64,000 bases of DNA from Siphonodentalium dalli (Eukaryota; Mollusca; Scaphopoda; Gadilida; Siphonodentaliidae). Under the pieces are notes generated by a model. It ran no database searches. It was not told where the DNA came from and was given only the letters and a program-made list of their open reading frames with translations. A program made the position numbers and the translations under genes. Positions 59,901-64,000 of the stretch are shown here, piece after piece (the stretch's first letter is position 1; each line of letters starts with the position of its first letter). The stretch is from the NCBI GenBank assembly GCA_032622095.1, contig CP136066.1:41305835-41369834 (forward strand). The letters are read 5' to 3'.

Positions 59901-62545
59901 AGCACCGTAAGTATAATATTCAATAATGCCAACGACATCCCAACACAGGCACCGTAAGTATAATATTCAATAATGTAGCTGACACCCCAACACTGGCACC
60001 ATAAGTATAATATTCAATAATGCAGCCGACATCCCAACACTAGCACTGTAAGTATAATATTAAATAATGCAGCCGACAATCCAACACTGGCACCATAAGT
60101 AAAATATTCAATAATACAGCCGACATCCCAACACTGGCACCGTAAGTATAATATTCAATAATGCAGCCGACAACCCAACACTGGCACCGTAAGTATAATA
60201 TTCAATAATGCAGTCGACATCCGAACACTGGCACCCTAAGTATAATATTCAATAATGAAGCTGATATCCCAACACTGGCACAGTTGGTATAATATTCAAT
60301 AATGCACCGACATCCCAACACTACCACCCTAAGTATAATATTCAATAATGAAACCGATATCCCAACACTATCGCTGTAAGTATAATATTCAATAATGATG
60401 CCAACATCCCAGTGCTAGCGCCGTAAGTATAATATTCAATAATGAAGCCGACATCACAATACTAGGGCCATAAGTATATTATTCAATAATGAAGCCAACA
60501 TCCCATTGCTAGCGCCGTAAGTATAATATTCAGTAATGAAGCCGACATCACAATACTAGTGCCATAAGTATAATATTCAATAATGAAGCCGATATCACAA
60601 TACTAGTGCCATTAGTATAATATTCAATAATGAAGCCGACATCACAATACTAGCACCATAAGTATATATTCAATAATGCAGCCGATATCCCAACGCTAGC
60701 ACTGTAAGTATAATATTCAATAATGAAGCAGATATCCCAATGCTAGCACCGTAAGTATAATATTCAATAATGCCGACGACATCCCAACATTAGCACCGTA
60801 AGTTTAATATTCAATAATGAAGCTGATATCCCAATGCTAGCACCGTAAGTATAATATTCAATAATGAAGCCGATATCCCAAAACTGGCACCATAAGTATA
60901 ATACTCAATAATGAAGCCGACATCCCAACACTAGCACCGTAAGTATATATTGAATAATGAAGCCGATATCCCAACGCTAGCACCGTAAGTATAATATTCA
61001 ATAATGAAGCCGATATCCCAACACTGGCACCGTAAGTATAATACTCAATAATGCAGCCGACATCCCAACACTAGCACCGTAAGTATAATATTAAATAATG
61101 CAGCCAACATCCCAACACTGGCCCCGTAAGTATAATATTAAATAATTCAGCCGACATCCGAACACTGGCACCGTAAGTATAATATTCAATAATGCAGCCG
61201 ACATCCCAACACTGGCACCGTAAGTATAATATTCAAAAATGCAGCCGACATCCCAACACTAGCACCGTAAGTATAATAATAAATAATGCAGCCGACATCC
61301 CAACACTGGCACCGTAAGTATAATATTCAATAATGCAGCCGACATTCCAACACTGGCACCGTAAGTATAATATTCAATAATACAGCCGACATCCCAACAC
61401 TGGCACCGTAAGTATAATATTCAATAATGCAGCCGACATCCCAACACTGGCACCGTAAGTATAATATTCAATAATGCTGCCGACATCCGAACACTGGCAC
61501 CGTAAGTGTAATATTCAATAATGGAGCCGACGTCCCAACACTGGCACCGTAAGTATAATATTCAATAATGTACCGACATCCCAACACTACCACCCTAAGT
61601 ATAATATTCAATAATGCAGCCGACATCCGAATGCAATCACCGTAAGTATAATATTCAATAATGAAGCCGATATCCCAACACTACCACCGTAAGTATAATA
61701 TTCAATAACGCAGCCGACATCCCAACACTAGCACCGTAAATATAATACTCAATAATGCAGCTGACATCCCAATGCTAGCACCATAAGTATAATATTCAAA
61801 AATGATTCTGACATCGTAGGGCTAGCTCCGTAAGTATAATATTCAATAATGCAGCCGACATTCCAATGATAGCACCGTAAGTATAATATTCAATAATGAA
61901 TCCGAAATCCCAATGCTACCACTGTAAGCATAATATTCAATAATGAAGCCAACATCCCAATGCTAGCACCGTAAGTATAATATTCAATAATGAAGCCGAC
62001 GTCACAATACTAGCGCCATAAGTATATTATTCAATAATGAAGCCAACATCCCAATGCTAGCGCCATAAGTATAATATTCAATAATGAAGCCAACATCCCA
62101 ATGCTAGCACCATAAGTATAATATTCAATAATGAAGCCGACGTCACAATACTAGCGCCATAAGTATATTATTCAATAATGAAGCCAACATCCCAATGCTA
62201 GCGCCATAAGTATAATATTCAATAATGAAGCCGACATCACAATACTAGCGCCATAAGTATATTATTCAATAATGAAGCCAACATCCCAATGCTAGCGCCG
62301 TATGTATAATATTCAACCACTCTAAGAATAATATTCAATAATGAAGCTGACATCACAATACAATACTAAATATAATATTCAATAATGAAGCTGACATCAC
62401 AATACAATATTAAATATAATATTCAATAATGAAGCTGACATCACAATACAATACTAAATATAATATTCAATAATGATGATGTCAAATAAAATTCTACCAG
62501 CGCAAGTCTGTTATGAATATGGGTATTGGACAATTGCGATGCAGC

Positions 62546-62610
62546 ACTGGCACATGATCTTTAATGCTGCACCAGCGCAGCTCCCGTCGTCTTCCTCATG
62601 AAAGGGTTAA
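62546..62610 (-). mobile_element. Solo end of a TTAA-type MITE
   Basis: On the minus strand, TTAACCCTTTCATGAGGAAG then ACGACGGGAGCTGCG and ATTAAAGATCATGTGCCAGT. Related to 28560-28625. It ends about 75 bp before exon 9. Confidence 0.6.
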
Positions 62611-62683
62611 GATGCGATACATTGCCATATTTACATTGTGTTCATCTATATGAACGTGTGAATCTTTTTCGATCTATTCACAG

Positions 62684-62876
62684 GAGCATCGCCGATAAGC
62701 TTAAGAGAGGAGAAACGATTGAACCAGAGTACTTTGATGAGGTAACTATATTCTTCAGTGATATCGTGGGCTTCACAACGATCTCGGCAGCCAGCTCTCC
62801 AGTGCAGGTCGTCGACCTACTCAACGATCTCTATACGATGTTCGATGGGATCATCGCCGACCACGACGCTTATAAG
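62684..62876 (+). CDS. Guanylate cyclase exon 9: start of the cyclase catalytic domain
   Basis: One base plus 64 codons, ending in phase 0. It reads [50 protein letters not shown] and [14 protein letters not shown] carries the first metal-binding Asp of class III nucleotide cyclases, and the [10 protein letters not shown] lead-in is typical of receptor guanylate cyclases. The acceptor is CTATTCACAG and the donor TATAAG|GTCAGC at 62877. The following exon (K-V-E-T-I-G-D-A-Y-type segment with the second metal Asp) lies outside the window. A hairpin MITE begins only 25 bp after the donor. Confidence 0.94.
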
Positions 62877-62901
62877 GTCAGCCCAGCTGTAGTTGGATAT
62901 A

Positions 62902-63159
62902 CAGTAATGCTCTAAGTAATCGACTTCTTAACCACAGCAGAATTATGGGTACTTTTCAGGATTTAGTCGGAAATATGGCTTGTTGCCATTCATCGGAAAG
63001 CTCTCGGATTTAGTCGAAAATATGGCTTGTTGCTATTCATTGGAAAGCTCTCGGTGAGAGCTTTCCGATGAATGGCAACAAGCCATATTTCCTCCTAATC
63101 CTGAAAAGTTACCGATAATTATGCTGTGGTTAAGAAGTCGATTAATTAGGGCATTACTG
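62902..63159. mobile_element. Hairpin MITE, Tc1/mariner-like ends, copy 3 (long)
   Basis: Left CAGTAATGCTCTAAGTAATC, right GATTAATTAGGGCATTACTG. TA at 62900-62901 but TG after the right end. It contains a duplicated inner block (GGATTTAGTCGGAAATATGG / GGATTTAGTCGAAAATATGG), making it longer than copy 1. Starts 25 bp after the exon 9 donor. Confidence 0.88.
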
Positions 63160-64000
63160 TGGCACCAGGGACAAATCCTGATAATTTTTGGGGTGGGTCA
63201 CAAGTTTTCCGGATGAGAATGTCCCATGTAATTTGAGATGACACAATTGTTCTGATAAAACATTTGATATGTAACTAAAGACCCAATTGCAACCTCAGAT
63301 TTACCATTTACACTATGTATTGTTAATTTGTTTAATTTTGCCTTAAAAGTTTAAAATTCAGTTGATAAAAAAATTGTTTTCTAAGAATTCGGGGACATTT
63401 GGGCTACTAGAGTTTGGGCACCAAAACCTGTAACAGGTATCTAAACAGCCCTGGATATTCCCTGAGTACCAAGAACCAATTATTGGTTGTGTTCGTGATT
63501 GTTCAGTCATGTTTCTAACAGTGGATTAGCACCACGGTTGCTATCATCGCTGCTATGTTTTATAGTCCGAGAGCTGAGACACTATTTCACGATATTTAGG
63601 TAACAATTTTTATTGGTAGTTATTGAATCGATGCGAACCAGCTAATCAGAAAACCTATTTCTCAATATTGGAAGTATCTGCCTTTGTCTGCGAATTACAT
63701 AGTTCATGTTTTTTAAAAAGTGTATTATTTAACAAATATCGAAAAATCAATTTTTGCTATTATTTCTAGAAATAATAACCAAATAGGTATGTTTAATGCA
63801 CATAATTAGTGTAGCAACATAAATCAAGCAAGTGTTTGTCAAGATTTTAAGGAATACGCGAGAACTGTAACATTTCATGACGACATTGGGCAAAAGATAT
63901 TTGTCGATTGAACAAACATATCCGCTTACCATGTCTTTAGCGGAACGTTATCAATGCCAGGTTTTTGATTTGCTCATAGAAAACTGCAGCACATACATGC
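63160..64000. other. Intronic, no gene seen
   Basis: Presumed intron after exon 9. AT-rich, no further cyclase exon recognised before the window ends. Confidence 0.5.

Larger units (their letters stand above)
46457..62480 (+). repeat. 16 kb array of 47-bp units carrying the exon 8 donor
   Basis: The unit is GTAAGTATAATATTCAATAA, TGCAGCCGACATCCCAACAC and TAGCACC, roughly 320 copies, interrupted by two LINE fragments. It matches the exon 8 end (ATGCTACCACC) plus intron positions +1 to +36. Most units keep GTAAGTAT. Blocks are duplicated with offsets of ~2,111 bp (46.6-48.7 vs 48.7-50.8 kb), ~2,457 bp (LINE-containing, 51.0 vs 53.4 kb) and ~3,282 bp (55.0-58.3 vs 58.3-61.6 kb). The last ~170 bp (62310-62480) are a shortened ~45-bp variant ending in ACAATACTAAATATAATA. 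Confidence 0.97.
12326..62876 (+). other. Receptor-type guanylate cyclase gene, nine exons seen (partial)
   Basis: The locus spans about 50.5 kb with nine exons, in the order juxtamembrane, kinase homology domain (exons 2-7), coiled-coil linker, start of cyclase domain. Receptor guanylate cyclases are single-pass membrane proteins that make cGMP from GTP when ligand binds. Every junction has AG/GT borders and matching phases (0,0,0,0,1,1,2,2 from exon 1 to exon 9), so no internal exon seems to be missing. The extracellular and transmembrane exons are not found, and the cyclase domain continues past the window. The exons total 1255 nt, so about 97% of the locus is intron, mostly tandem repeats and MITEs. 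The member within the family cannot be named. Confidence 0.93.

Noticed and set aside
46248-62480. Array units as micro-exons or recursive splice sites
   Set aside because: Units have a donor (CC|GTAAGT) but no pyrimidine tract plus AG before it, so neither AG|GT ratchet sites nor micro-exons are present.

Overview
The window is animal (metazoan) nuclear DNA: long, AT-rich, intron-dominated, with GT-AG introns, no operons, and many minisatellites, hairpin MITEs and LINE/SINE tails of the kind common in marine invertebrate genomes. Phylum and species cannot be decided from the sequence. I see one protein-coding gene apart from retroelement debris: a plus-strand receptor-type (membrane) guanylate cyclase. 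Nine exons are recognisable at about 12326-12410, 17532-17696, 19211-19315, 22170-22241, 24692-24851, 28194-28346, 42853-43033, 46107-46247 and 62684-62876. All intron phases agree across the eight junctions, and the joined exons encode about 418 residues: the juxtamembrane segment, the complete pseudokinase (kinase homology) domain, the coiled-coil dimerisation linker and the first third of the cyclase domain. The transmembrane and extracellular part should lie upstream of 12.3 kb (not identified, or outside the window), and the rest of the cyclase domain lies beyond 64 kb. Layout: 1-12.3 kb is non-coding DNA with a 4 kb minisatellite (20-22 bp units), 22-bp and 53-bp minisatellites, and foldback elements. 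12.3-17.5 kb holds the juxtamembrane exon, a 39-bp array grown from its 3' edge, and a 45-bp array. 17.5-28.4 kb holds five kinase-domain exons among TTAA-flanked MITEs. 28.4-42.8 kb is one 14.5 kb intron with a nearly perfect 23-bp satellite (3.8 kb), a large inverted-repeat element and a 25-bp array. 46.1-62.7 kb is the coiled-coil exon followed by a 16 kb array of 47-bp units. The most notable result is that the two arrays that follow coding exons directly (39 bp at 12.38 kb, 47 bp at 46.25 kb) are tandem copies of the exon's own 3' end plus its 5' splice site. The intron after exon 4 has a smaller donor-containing duplication, and the coiled-coil exon also has its 3' splice site repeated upstream. 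One gene therefore carries hundreds of decoy splice donors in sense orientation. In the 39-bp case the first four decoys stay in frame and could add 13-residue blocks to the receptor's juxtamembrane region.
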